DNA of 64,000 nucleotides from an uncultured Coriobacteriaceae bacterium. GTDB lineage: Bacteria; Actinomycetota; Coriobacteriia; Coriobacteriales; Atopobiaceae. The DNA lies in assembly GCA_902788705.1 (NCBI GenBank), contig CADALE010000021.1, positions 1 through 64,000 of the forward strand, in the 5' to 3' direction. Numbering within the stretch: position 1 is the stretch's first letter; each line of letters opens with the position of its first letter. The notes beneath the pieces were generated by a model. It was not told the origin of the DNA and did no database searches. It worked only from the letters and a program-made list of their open reading frames with translations. The translations under genes were made by a program, and so were the position numbers. Positions 19,418 to 28,755 of this stretch are shown one piece after another.

Positions 19418-19615
19418 CTAGCGCTTTCCGGCGAAGTGCTTGGCAGAGGCGCTTTGCCTCGCGCCTTTGTTGCGACGGCTGCGCACGATGAGCACCACCG
19501 CGATGACCGCGATGACCGCGACTACGCCGGTAACAATCATGAGCAGTTCAGAATCAACGGAGTCGATGGGAGAAATCGGAGCGAGGTCAATGAGGGAAAG
19601 GTGGGAGCACCGCAT
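19418..19615 (-). CDS. 65-residue single-pass membrane protein
   Basis: Small protein with one strong membrane helix (LLMIVTGVVAVIAVIAVVLI) and a basic cytosolic tail (RSRRNKGARQ...). AAGGAGGT lies 5 nt before the ATG at 19615; the frame remains open upstream but has no ribosome site. First gene of the four-gene operon. Its tail and single helix resemble the C-terminus of the next gene product, so the two may have arisen by duplication or may pair in the membrane. Function unknown. Confidence 0.6.
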   Translation of the reverse strand: MRCSHLSLIDLAPISPIDSVDSELLMIVTGVVAVIAVIAVVLIVRSRRNKGARQSASAKHFAGKR

Positions 19616-19667
19616 CGCGAACCTCCTTGGAGCGGGGCCGATTCGCCTCCATGATACGACTTTGGAG

Positions 19668-19706
19668 GTCTTTGCACCCCATCCGAAACGGTAAGGGTGC
19701 AAAGAC
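19668..19706. promoter_or_regulatory. 12-bp inverted repeat between the nickel operon and the membrane operon
   Basis: GTCTTTGCACCC (19668-19679) is the exact inverse of 19695-19706, with a 15-bp centre. The half-site TTGCACCCCAT is repeated once more at 19760-19770. It may be an operator shared by the two divergent operons or a terminator-like stem. Confidence 0.5.
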
Positions 19707-19724
19707 GTTCTCCATCGTCTTGTG

Positions 19725-19753
19725 GGTATTACGAATTCTAAATTAGTGTTACC
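19725..19753. promoter_or_regulatory. candidate NikR operator
   Basis: GGTATTAC and GTGTTACC flank a 13-bp AT-rich centre; six of eight bases are in inverted register. NikR boxes in some bacteria use GTGTTAC-type half-sites with 13-14-bp spacing, but here the order of the arms differs, so this is only a candidate. Confidence 0.3.
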
Positions 19754-19785
19754 ATGCTCTTGCACCCCATGACGATTGGAGCGTC

Positions 19786-20769
19786 ATGCACATCCCAGAG
19801 AACTACCTCAGCCCGTCAACCTGCGCCGTTGCCACCGTGGCCATGGTGCCCATCTGGGCGACGGCCGTGCGCAAGGTGCGCGAGAGCGTGCCGCGCGAGA
19901 AGATGCCGCTCCTTGGGGTGGCCGCGGCGTTCTGCTTCCTGTCCATGATGTTCAACATCCCCCTGCCCGGCGGCACCACGGGCCATGCCGTGTGTGGCAC
20001 GCTCATCGCCATCCTGTTTGGCCCATGGTCTGCCGTCATCGCGGTAAGCATCGCCCTGGCCATCCAGGCGGTGTTCTTTGGCGACGGCGGCATCCTGGCG
20101 CTGGGGGCCAACTGCCTGAACATGGCGTTTGTCCTGCCCTTTGTGGGATACGCCGTATATGGCTGGCTTAAGGGCCATCTTGGCGGGGAGCGCGGCGAGG
20201 TGCTGGCAGCTGGCATCGGCTCGTATGTGGGCCTGAACGCCGCCGCACTGTGCGCAGCGCTGGAGTTTGGCATCCAGCCCCTGCTCTTCACCGACGCGGC
20301 GGGCAACGCCCTGTATTGCCCCTACCCCATCAGCGTAGCCGTTCCGGCCATGCTTCTGGGACACCTCACCGTGGCGGGCCTTGCCGAGGCTGGCTTCACC
20401 ATGGGCATCCTGTCCTTCCTGCGCAACACCGTCCCGTCGTTCGGCATCGAGGGCAAGGAGTCCGACGACAAGGCCGTGCCTGCGCTTGCGCTGGTTGGCG
20501 CCCTCATCGCGGCCACGCCGCTTGGCCTGCTGGCAACAGGAGATGCCTGGGGCGAGTGGGGTCTTGAGGATCTTGCCCAGATGGTAGGGTACGAGCCCGC
20601 CGGCATGGCCACGGGCTGGGAATGGAACTCCCTCATGCCCGACTATGCCATTGGCAGCCTGCCCGAGTGGATTGGCTACATCCTTTCCGCCGTCATTGGG
20701 GCGGCACTGCTCATCATCATCTTCCGCCTGCTCGCAGGCATGGCAAAGCCAGAAGTGAACTTTGACTAG
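19786..20769 (+). CDS. nikM: nickel/cobalt ECF transporter substrate-binding subunit with PDGLE domain
   Basis: 327-residue integral membrane protein of the CbiM/NikM family. It starts MHIPENYLS; the N-terminal Met-His segment is the known metal-coordinating loop. Residues 1-220 form the CbiM core (PGGTTGHAVCGTL, GDGGILALGANC). Residues about 225-327 match the PDGLE extension (ATPLGLLATGDAWGEWG plus a final helix), replacing a separate NikN/CbiN. Nickel is preferred over cobalt because nikR lies in the same locus; the protein alone cannot separate the two. An ATGACG/CGTCAT stem surrounds the ribosome site and start codon (19769-19788). First gene of nikM-nikQ-nikO. Confidence 0.92.
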   Translation: MHIPENYLSPSTCAVATVAMVPIWATAVRKVRESVPREKMPLLGVAAAFCFLSMMFNIPLPGGTTGHAVCGTLIAILFGPWSAVIAVSIALAIQAVFFGDGGILALGANCLNMAFVLPFVGYAVYGWLKGHLGGERGEVLAAGIGSYVGLNAAALCAALEFGIQPLLFTDAAGNALYCPYPISVAVPAMLLGHLTVAGLAEAGFTMGILSFLRNTVPSFGIEGKESDDKAVPALALVGALIAATPLGLLATGDAWGEWGLEDLAQMVGYEPAGMATGWEWNSLMPDYAIGSLPEWIGYILSAVIGAALLIIIFRLLAGMAKPEVNFD

Positions 20770-21622
20770 CGCTTCGCCCAACACGCCCCCGCGCACCTCC
20801 CCAGACGTGCCTCCGCACGCTGGGGAGGTTCCCTCTTGGATGTGTGAGCCGCAGGACTATGCGCCGCTTCCCGACCGCGATGGCTTCGTGACGCGCAGCA
20901 TCCTCTCGATGTCGTCGGTGCTGGCGCGCCTGCGCCTTGACGACGGTGCCGAGACGCGCCTGTCTCCCTCGGCACCCGCAAAACTCGTGGGGACGATCGT
21001 GCTCATCATGCTTACCTCGCTGGCCCGCAACTACCTCTTTGTGCTTATCATGCTTGCCGCCGTGCTGGTGCGGGCGGCGTTTCTGCCGCGCCACGCCCTT
21101 GCGCGAACTGCCGCCACCGCAAGCGCCGCCGCGCTGGTGGCCCTCGTGCTGATGCTGCCCGCAGCCCTGCTTGGGCAGCCACGCTCGGCCATCACCTTGG
21201 CCACAAAGGCCCTCGTTACGACCGGCCTTGCCATGGAGGTGGCGCTGACCACGCCGTCAGCCCAGCTCACCGGCGCACTTCGGGCCTTTTTGGTGCCCAA
21301 CGTGGTAATCCTCACCGTCGATCTGGCTCTACGCAGCATCGTGCGTCTCGGCGAGGCGGCGCTGGAGGTGCTTACCGCCCTTCAGCTGCGCAGCGTAGGA
21401 CGCAACACAAACAAGCAGGGCTCGATGGGTGGCGTTGGCGGCGTGGTGCTTGTCAAGGCGGCGCGCGCGGCGCAGGACACGAGCGACGCGATGCGCTGCC
21501 GCGGGTTTGAGGGAAGCTACGACCTGCAGGCCACGTGGCGGCCACGGTTGTCCGACGCGCTGTGGGCCTCTATGCTTGTTGCGGTCATCGCCCTGTTCAT
21601 CGTCCTCCAAAGGCAGGTATGA
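20762..21622 (+). CDS. nikQ: ECF transporter transmembrane subunit (CbiQ/NikQ)
   Basis: T-component of the nickel ECF transporter that couples the ATPase to NikM. Several helices are visible between about 75 and 215 and the conserved A-R-G coupling motif is present as AMRCRGFEGSY near residue 245. The stated start is TTG, overlapping nikM by eight bases; an in-frame ATG at 20840, with GGGGAGGT ten bases upstream, is at least as likely and would give 260 residues. Middle gene of the transporter operon. Confidence 0.88.
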   Translation: MTSASPNTPPRTSPDVPPHAGEVPSWMCEPQDYAPLPDRDGFVTRSILSMSSVLARLRLDDGAETRLSPSAPAKLVGTIVLIMLTSLARNYLFVLIMLAAVLVRAAFLPRHALARTAATASAAALVALVLMLPAALLGQPRSAITLATKALVTTGLAMEVALTTPSAQLTGALRAFLVPNVVILTVDLALRSIVRLGEAALEVLTALQLRSVGRNTNKQGSMGGVGGVVLVKAARAAQDTSDAMRCRGFEGSYDLQATWRPRLSDALWASMLVAVIALFIVLQRQV

Positions 21623-21623
21623 C

Positions 21624-22373
21624 ATGACGCACTCCCATACGCCCAGCAGCCTGCACCTCCCCCACGACGGCAAGCCGCCCGCGCTCATCCATCTGGACGA
21701 CTTCTGCTATGCCTATGACGACGTCGCCGCACTTCGCCATGTTGACCTGCGCATCTGCGCCGGCGATGCGGTGGTGTTGATGGGCGACAACGGGTCGGGC
21801 AAGTCAACGCTGCTCAAGGCCCTTGTGGGCCTCATCCATCCGCAGCGGGGCACCTACCGCTTTGATGGGCAGGTGGTGGACGAGGCGTCGATGCGCGACC
21901 CCTCGTTCTCGAAGCGCCTGCACCAACGGGTGGGCTTCATCTTCCAGGACAGCGATGCACAGCTCTTCTGCGCAAGCGTAGAGGACGAGGTGGCCTTCGG
22001 GCCGCGGCAGATGGGTCTGTCACCTGACGAGGTGAGTCGCCGCGTGGATGACACGCTGCGCCTGCTTGGCATCGAGACGCTGCGCGGGCGTGCCCCCTAC
22101 AACCTGTCGGGAGGCGAGAAGAAGCGCGTGGCCATTGCGTGCGTGCTCAGCATGAACCCCGATGTCCTGTGCCTCGACGAGCCCCTCGCCGGGCTGGACG
22201 CAAAGGCCCGCATGTGGCTCCTGGGCTTTCTCCAGCAGCTCAAGTTGGCCGGGAAGACCCTGATCATCGCCACGCACGACCAGTCGCTTGCCGACGCACT
22301 GGCCGACTGGTTCGTGTACGTGGGAGACTTCCATGGCTACGAGGACCGTCCCCACGTGCACATCAACGCCTGA
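21624..22373 (+). CDS. nikO: ECF transporter ATPase subunit (CbiO/NikO)
   Basis: 249-residue ABC ATPase energising nickel uptake. Walker A GDNGSGKST, Q-loop FQDSDAQLF, signature LSGGEKKRVAIA, Walker B VLCLDEPLAGLD and the switch histidine in IATHDQ are all intact. The Q-loop form with DAQLF is typical for ECF ATPases. The gene begins one base after the nikQ stop. Ends 30 bp before the convergent nikR. Confidence 0.93.
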   Translation: MTHSHTPSSLHLPHDGKPPALIHLDDFCYAYDDVAALRHVDLRICAGDAVVLMGDNGSGKSTLLKALVGLIHPQRGTYRFDGQVVDEASMRDPSFSKRLHQRVGFIFQDSDAQLFCASVEDEVAFGPRQMGLSPDEVSRRVDDTLRLLGIETLRGRAPYNLSGGEKKRVAIACVLSMNPDVLCLDEPLAGLDAKARMWLLGFLQQLKLAGKTLIIATHDQSLADALADWFVYVGDFHGYEDRPHVHINA

Positions 22374-22403
22374 GGAAGGCGGGGCCGGTCCTAGGCGCAG
22401 CCC

Positions 22404-22874
22404 TTACCACTGGTCGCGTTCGTGACCGTGGGCATGTCCCTCGTCGCCATCGGTTGCCATGGTAGAGCCGGTGGCCACGCAGGTAAGCCGTCCGTGCCGC
22501 ACGCCCTTCAGCCCCAGCATGCAGTCGGCCATGTTGGCCACGATGCGGCCCTGGCCGCGTACGGCAATGATCTCAAGACAGTTCTCGTGGTCAAGGTGCA
22601 CGTGCATCGTGCTGACGATCTCGGTGTGGTGGCGATGCTGTATCTTGTCGAGACGCGCGGCCAGGCCCGGCGTGTGGTGGTCGTACACCATGGTGATGGA
22701 GCCCACCACCTCCTCGTCCGGAACGTCACGGCCCTCGTCCACCAGCTTCTCGCGCACGAGGTCGCGCAGCACCTCGGATCGGTTCGTGTTGGTGCCGCGA
22801 CGCTCGGCAAACTCGTCAAGCCGCTGCAGCAGCCCCTCGGGCATGGACACCGAGAACCTCACCAAGTCTGACAT
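22404..22874 (-). CDS. nikR: nickel-responsive transcriptional regulator NikR
   Basis: 156-residue ribbon-helix-helix repressor with a C-terminal ACT-like nickel-sensing domain. The N-terminus (VRFSVSMPEGLLQRLDEF) is the DNA-binding part. The nickel ligands of E. coli NikR map to H80, H91, H93 and C99 (QHRHH, MHVHLDHENC). The protein carries an extra His-rich tail (GHAHGHE) that could bind metal. GGAGGTC lies before the ATG. It is convergent with the nikMQO operon and is the most likely regulator of it. Confidence 0.95.
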   Translation of the reverse strand: MSDLVRFSVSMPEGLLQRLDEFAERRGTNTNRSEVLRDLVREKLVDEGRDVPDEEVVGSITMVYDHHTPGLAARLDKIQHRHHTEIVSTMHVHLDHENCLEIIAVRGQGRIVANMADCMLGLKGVRHGRLTCVATGSTMATDGDEGHAHGHERDQW

Positions 22875-22960
22875 CTGACCTCCACTCGCCTCGTGACTGC
22901 GACCAGTATAGCCCTGACACCGCGGTCGCCGGTGGGTACTCGGTCTTTCCGCGCGGCCCA

Positions 22961-23104
22961 CTACTCGGAGCGGACGGTCTTGGCAAGGTTGTAGAAGTGG
23001 TGCCCGATGCGCTCCACGACGATGTGCCGGACGTCTGCCTTGGACAACACCTCGCCGAGCGACTTCCACTTTGCAAGACGTAAATCGTGCAAATGACTTA
23101 TCAT
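22961..23104 (-). CDS. 47-codon ORF of unknown nature, possible gene remnant
   Basis: Open frame from ATG 23104 to TAG 22961 whose second half (KADVRHIVVERIGHHFYNLA) looks protein-like. There is no ribosome site upstream, and the 5' part lies in the promoter area of the divergent lacI-type gene. It may be the tail of a decayed gene. I do not recognise a family. Confidence 0.3.
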   Translation of the reverse strand: MISHLHDLRLAKWKSLGEVLSKADVRHIVVERIGHHFYNLAKTVRSE

Positions 23105-23160
23105 GCATTTCATAGGTATGGGAAAATGCAAAGTGTACTTCGAGCGAAAGGCTGCGCGCC

Positions 23161-24201
23161 ATGAGCAACAGGGTTACCATCCAAGACATCGCGGATGCGC
23201 TCGGCCTATCGAGAAATACCGTCTCGAAGGCGCTCAACAACGCGGACGGCCTTGCCGAGGCCACGCGTGACCGCATCCTCCAGGCTGCCATGGACATGGG
23301 CTACAAGCAGTTTGCCTATGCGCGCTCGCTCGCGCAGGACAAGACGACGATGCCGTCGCTTGCCGTGGGAGAGAAGCGCGAGGTGGCCCTGCTCTCCACG
23401 GTGTACCTTACGTCCCCGCACTTCTCGTCGCTCATGCTCGACGGCATCCAGCGCGAGCTTTCGCTGCTGGGACTCACGCTCAACAGCCATCGTGTGACGT
23501 ACACGAATCTCGAGGAGCTCACGCTGCCCCCCACCCTCGACCTCAGCCGAGTGGCGGCCATCATCTGCGTCGAGATGTTCGACCATCGCTATGACGAGAT
23601 GCTCTGTAACCTGGGCGTGCCCATGCTCATGGTTGACGGGCCGGCGCGCATCCACGGGGAGACCCTACCGTGCGACCAGCTCATCATGGAGAACACCACG
23701 CAAGTCATGCGCCTCGTGAACGACATGTTTGGCCGAGGCATCATCAAGATTGGGTTCATCGGCGACTGGGAGCACTGCCAGTCGTTCTTCGAGCGCTACG
23801 CTGCGTTCCGCATGGCCATGATGCTGTTGGACAACCCCGTCGATGAGCGCTTCTGCCTCAAGAGCAACCACATCGACGACATCAGGACGAGGCTCAGCTC
23901 CCTGAAGGAGCTGCCCGACCTCCTTGTCTGCGCCAACGACTTCATCGCGCTTGACGTGCTGCAGGTGCTGCGCGAGCTAGGGCTTGACGTTCCGAGCGAC
24001 ATGCTGCTGGCCGGATTCGACGACGCCACCGAGTCGCGGCGCAGCATGCCGCAGCTCACCACCATCCATATCCACACGCAGGTGATGGCCTACTCCGCCG
24101 TGCAGCTGCTGCGCACGCGCATCGAGGAGCCCTCCCTCGACTACCGGCAGGTGTACACCGAGACCGAGCTTATCTACCGGGCGTCCACGGCACGCGACTA
24201 G
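23161..24201 (+). CDS. LacI family transcriptional regulator
   Basis: 346 residues: an N-terminal helix-turn-helix (VTIQDIADALGLSRNTVSKALNN, with the usual hinge region to residue 55), then a periplasmic-binding-protein-like sensor domain (about 65-340). The final ...ELIYRAST is the common LacI-family end. The ligand is unknown, most likely a sugar. It leads a short operon with the YesL-like gene and the following membrane protein. The 9-mer GTGCAAATG occurs both upstream of this gene (23087-23095) and upstream of the sugar ABC operon (33882-33890), a weak hint that it controls that operon. Confidence 0.9.
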   Translation: MSNRVTIQDIADALGLSRNTVSKALNNADGLAEATRDRILQAAMDMGYKQFAYARSLAQDKTTMPSLAVGEKREVALLSTVYLTSPHFSSLMLDGIQRELSLLGLTLNSHRVTYTNLEELTLPPTLDLSRVAAIICVEMFDHRYDEMLCNLGVPMLMVDGPARIHGETLPCDQLIMENTTQVMRLVNDMFGRGIIKIGFIGDWEHCQSFFERYAAFRMAMMLLDNPVDERFCLKSNHIDDIRTRLSSLKELPDLLVCANDFIALDVLQVLRELGLDVPSDMLLAGFDDATESRRSMPQLTTIHIHTQVMAYSAVQLLRTRIEEPSLDYRQVYTETELIYRASTARD

Positions 24202-24219
24202 AAGACGGAGGCAGCCAGC

Positions 24220-24885
24220 ATGGCAGGCATGTTCTCGTACGAAAGCAAGTTCAGCGCGATTGCGTTCCGCATCGCCTATGCCTGCTACCTCAACCTGCTG
24301 TGGGCGGTCTGCTCGCTTCCCATCGTCACGCTTGGTGCCTCGACAACGGCCCTCTACGATGTGTCGATGCGCATCGCCGAGGACCGCGAGGGAGACCTCA
24401 CCCAGCAGTTCTTCCGCGCATTCAAGTCCAACTTCAAGCAGGCAACCGTCATCTGGCTCATCCTGCTTGGCATCGGGGCATTCCTGGGATGTGACCTCTG
24501 GGTGGTCACCCGCCTGCGCGCCACGTCGACGGGGGGCCTGGCCATCATGTGGACCCTCATCCTTGCAATGCTCATCGCCACCTGCATTGCCTACACGATC
24601 GAGCTTATCTTCGTGTTTCCGCTGGTCGCGCGCGTGCAGAACACCAATCGCGCCATGATGGTAAACGCACTGCTTATCGGGACGCACTACCTTAACTGCA
24701 CCCTCGTGGTGTTTGCCATCCACTTCGTGATGGCGGTCGTAGCCATCAGGTTCTTCACGCCCATCCTGCTGCTGGGCGAGGGACTGTGTGCCGTGCTGAG
24801 CTCATACCTGCTCTCCCCCGTCATCCGGGCCTGCGCGTACGACCCAGAGAGCGAGGCGGGCAACGGGGATGGCATAGGCCTATGA
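24220..24885 (+). CDS. YesL family (DUF624) membrane protein
   Basis: 221-residue protein with about five membrane helices. The opening region (YACYLNLLWAVCSLPIVTLGASTTALYDV) is the diagnostic YesL/DUF624 stretch. Such proteins accompany sugar ABC transporters and regulators in many Gram-positive bacteria; their role is unproven. It starts 18 bp after the LacI gene and its stop overlaps the start of the next gene (ATGA). Confidence 0.88.
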   Translation: MAGMFSYESKFSAIAFRIAYACYLNLLWAVCSLPIVTLGASTTALYDVSMRIAEDREGDLTQQFFRAFKSNFKQATVIWLILLGIGAFLGCDLWVVTRLRATSTGGLAIMWTLILAMLIATCIAYTIELIFVFPLVARVQNTNRAMMVNALLIGTHYLNCTLVVFAIHFVMAVVAIRFFTPILLLGEGLCAVLSSYLLSPVIRACAYDPESEAGNGDGIGL

Positions 24886-25610
24886 GGCTGCCAGAGCACG
24901 AGCGCGAGGCGCACCGTCAGGCCTTCCGCGCGATGAGTCTGCCCCAGAAGCTTGAGTACATCTTTGCCTACTACAAGCTGCCGTTGGTGCTGGTCTTCAT
25001 TGCCGCTGTCGCGCTGGGCTCGGTTCTTAACTACCAGCTCACGCACAAGGAGCCCGTGCTGTATGTGGCCTACTGCAACGTCGGCCTGCCCGAGGAGCAG
25101 GACCAAGAGCTCTTCGACGGCTTTCTTGCATCGATGGGAGCCAATCCTAAGACGCAGGAGTCCTACCGCTACTACAACCTGTACCTCTCGGAGGCAGAGG
25201 AGTCGGTTGACCACCAGTATTCGTATGCATCGCGCCTGAAGACGCTTGCCGCGGTTGATGCCGAGGAGCTTGACGTGGTGTTCATGAACCAAGGGGCCTA
25301 CGACCTGCTCTCGGCAAGCGGCTACCTGATGGACCTCTCCTCAACGCTCGCGGCAAGCGGCACCCTGCAGGCCCAGGCCAACGATCTTTTGACCACCAAC
25401 GTGGTGGTGCTTGAGGACAACCGCCTTGAGGTGGAGCTGAACGAGGCCGACACATATGAGGCCGTGACGCAGGAGGTGCCCAACGCGCTTGACGTCACCG
25501 AGGCGCTTGGCGGCACCGACGTCCTCACCGGCACCGTCTATCTGGGCATTATTGGCAATACGCCCCGCCTTGACACCGCGCTTTCCTTTGTAAGCTACCT
25601 TCTGGGGTAG
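24882..25610 (+). CDS. membrane-anchored extracellular protein of unknown function
   Basis: 242 residues: a short cytosolic N-terminus, one membrane helix near 33-50 (LPLVLVFIAAVALGSVL), then a soluble extracellular domain of about 190 residues with the feel of a solute-binding-protein fragment (EELDVVFMNQGAYDLLSASGYLMDLSS). Translationally coupled to the YesL-like gene. Proteins of this layout often sit beside YesL in Coriobacteriia and clostridia, perhaps as a sensor or accessory of a sugar transporter. No name can be given. Confidence 0.6.
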   Translation: MRLPEHEREAHRQAFRAMSLPQKLEYIFAYYKLPLVLVFIAAVALGSVLNYQLTHKEPVLYVAYCNVGLPEEQDQELFDGFLASMGANPKTQESYRYYNLYLSEAEESVDHQYSYASRLKTLAAVDAEELDVVFMNQGAYDLLSASGYLMDLSSTLAASGTLQAQANDLLTTNVVVLEDNRLEVELNEADTYEAVTQEVPNALDVTEALGGTDVLTGTVYLGIIGNTPRLDTALSFVSYLLG

Positions 25611-26032
25611 GGTCTTGCCCGCGTAACTGGGTATTCTTCCAACCGTTTTCAGCCAGATAGGTGCCGCCTTCATGCGTTGGCTACATTCAAGGCGGTGCAT
25701 ACCTTGGGCAAACGTTTCAGAGTGAGAATCCCAGTCGCGTTGGTGAAGCAAAGTTGGGCGGCTCGTCAGCAAGCGGGAACATCACAGCGTTTCCTGAAAC
25801 GAATCCCTGACAACTAGGTTGAAGTCGAGAAATGAGCGGGCGTTGCTGAAACACCATCGTTTCAGCAACGCCAATGTTATTCTCGAAGCGGACTCGATGT
25901 CTCACCGAGCGTTTCACGAAACGCCGCAGCTTTCCCACCCGTCAGAATGACGATCAAAAGTGCTTCAGCAAACCCTCTGGCTTTCCCGAAGCCCATCCCA
26001 TAGGACAAACCGGAGGGGCTTTGCGTTTGACA
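25611..26032. other. 422-bp gap rich in GTTTC palindromes, no gene seen
   Basis: Lies between two convergent genes. It carries a perfect 14-bp stem at 25839-25872 and smaller palindromes built on the same core: CGTTTC-CT-GAAACG (25787-25801 region) and GCGTTTC-AC-GAAACGC (25910-25924 region). No reading frame has a ribosome site. Base composition is lower in GC than the neighbours. Confidence 0.6.
25839..25872. repeat. perfect 14-bp inverted repeat
   Basis: GGCGTTGCTGAAAC (25839-25852) is the exact inverse of 25859-25872 with a 6-nt loop. It may be a bidirectional terminator or part of a mobile palindromic element. Confidence 0.65.
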
Positions 26033-27454
26033 CTACGAGCAGGTAATCTGATACGTGTGATCCTTGAGGTTGGCGTCAAGCTGGGCCCATGCCTCACCGG
26101 CGGTGCGACGGATGGTGAAGGCGCCGTCCTCGCCGCAGGTGACCTCGATGTCGCCCTCGACGTCGAAGGCCGGGTGCTCGTTGCGCAGCTCCATGAGGCG
26201 CAGCAGCTCCTTCACCACAGGACGCTCCACCTCACGCGCCACCTCGTCCTTGGTGAAGTAGTGGCGGTTGATGTTACGACCCTCCTTGGTGGACTCCAGC
26301 AGCTCCAGGTCGTTGGCGCCAGCCAGCAGGCCCACGTAGTACACCATGGGGATGCCGGGGGCGAACATCTGGATGGCGCGGGCCAGGTCATAGGCCGCGT
26401 CCTCGTTGCCCAGCGCGCTGTAGTAGGTGGTGTTCACCTGGTAGATGTCAAGGTTGTTGTAGGCCTCGGTGTTGTAGATGCGCTTCACGTTGGCGCCTTC
26501 GCTGAACATCTTGTCCTTCACCCAGTCGGTCTGGTCATCGGGCAGGAGGTCCTTCACATCGACGATGCCCAGGCCGTCGTGGGTGTCTAGCGTGGTGAAC
26601 TGGTGCTTGGGGCTCATCTCCAGCCAGCGCTTGAGGTACTGGCCGTCGCCAGAGTACAGGGCGTGCAGCGTGAGCACGGGCAGGGCGAAGTCGTACACCC
26701 AGTAGCCCATCTCGCTCACCTTGAACTGCATGGTGTAGTGCTCGTGGATCTCGGGCAGCACCATGATGTCGCTTCCCAGGACGTCCTGCATGGCGTCAAG
26801 CAGGTTGCTCGTGTCAGGCTGCTCAAAGAAGCAGCTGCCGCCCGCCCGCTTGCAGGCGTAGGCGAAGGCGTCGAGGCGGATGATGGAGGCACCGTTGGCC
26901 GCCATGTTCTCGAGCGTCTCGCGGAAGAATCGCTGAGCGCGCTCGCTGCGCACGTTGATGTCAATCTGCTCCTCGCCGAAGGTGCACCACACCTTCTCGG
27001 TGGTACCGTCAGCAAACGTGGCCTCCACGTACGGAGCGCGCGGCTTGCGCTTGTAGATGGCGTCCACCTGCTCGTCGGTGGGGAAGCCGCCCTCAGCCGC
27101 CCAGAAGTCCTTGTAGCGGATGAAGAAGTCGGCAAACTCGCTGTCGTCCTTGTTGGCCAGGAAGTCCTGGAAGTAGGGGCTCTGGCGCGAGATGTGGTTG
27201 ATCATGAAGTCGAACATGAGGTAGCGGTCGTCGCCGATGGCCTTTACGTCATCCCAGGTGCCGAAGGCGGGGTCGACGATGTCGTAGCGCATGGGGGCGA
27301 AGCCACGGTCGGCGGAGCTGGGGAAGAACGGCAGGATGTGCACACCGCCCACCGCCTTGTCCAGATGGGTGTCCAGCACCTCCTTGAGATCGGCAAGGTT
27401 GTTGCCAAGGCTGTCGGCGTAGGTGATCAGCATGCACTTGTTGACTAGCTTCAT
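26033..27454 (-). CDS. sucrose phosphorylase, GH13_18
   Basis: 473-residue cytosolic enzyme that splits sucrose with phosphate into glucose 1-phosphate and fructose, saving ATP. By alignment with the Bifidobacterium enzyme the nucleophile is D195 (IIRLDAFAYA), the acid/base E235 (VLPEIHEHY) and the transition-state Asp D293 (LDTHDGLG). The N-terminus (KCMLITYADSLGNNL) is also typical. The related sucrose-6-phosphate phosphorylase cannot be ruled out. AAAGGG lies before the ATG. It is the last gene of the minus-strand sugar operon, after MsmK, with a hairpin between them. Confidence 0.92.
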   Translation of the reverse strand: MKLVNKCMLITYADSLGNNLADLKEVLDTHLDKAVGGVHILPFFPSSADRGFAPMRYDIVDPAFGTWDDVKAIGDDRYLMFDFMINHISRQSPYFQDFLANKDDSEFADFFIRYKDFWAAEGGFPTDEQVDAIYKRKPRAPYVEATFADGTTEKVWCTFGEEQIDINVRSERAQRFFRETLENMAANGASIIRLDAFAYACKRAGGSCFFEQPDTSNLLDAMQDVLGSDIMVLPEIHEHYTMQFKVSEMGYWVYDFALPVLTLHALYSGDGQYLKRWLEMSPKHQFTTLDTHDGLGIVDVKDLLPDDQTDWVKDKMFSEGANVKRIYNTEAYNNLDIYQVNTTYYSALGNEDAAYDLARAIQMFAPGIPMVYYVGLLAGANDLELLESTKEGRNINRHYFTKDEVAREVERPVVKELLRLMELRNEHPAFDVEGDIEVTCGEDGAFTIRRTAGEAWAQLDANLKDHTYQITCS

Positions 27455-27488
27455 GGTGAGCCCTTTCGGATAGTAGACGCTAAGGGAA

Positions 27489-27522
27489 GGTGCCCCGCCC
27501 CTCACGACAGGGACGAGGCACC
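27489..27522 (-). terminator. hairpin between msmK and sucrose phosphorylase genes
   Basis: GGTGCC (27489-27494) pairs with GGCACC (27517-27522), with an inner CCT/AGG pair. It may set the relative mRNA level of the downstream enzyme gene. Confidence 0.5.
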
Positions 27523-27562
27523 CGGAAGGAGGGAGACCTTGCGTTGTCTCTACTCGTTTACC

Positions 27563-28717
<1,155 letters not shown>

Positions 28718-28755
28718 GGTGTCGTTCCTTTCCGCTCTACGAGCGAACGTTTCTG

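Noticed and set aside
19620..19785. Cobalamin or NiCo riboswitch upstream of nikM
   Set aside because: The region is only about 170 bp, and I cannot find a B12 box or the conserved NiCo core; NikR control is the simpler reading.
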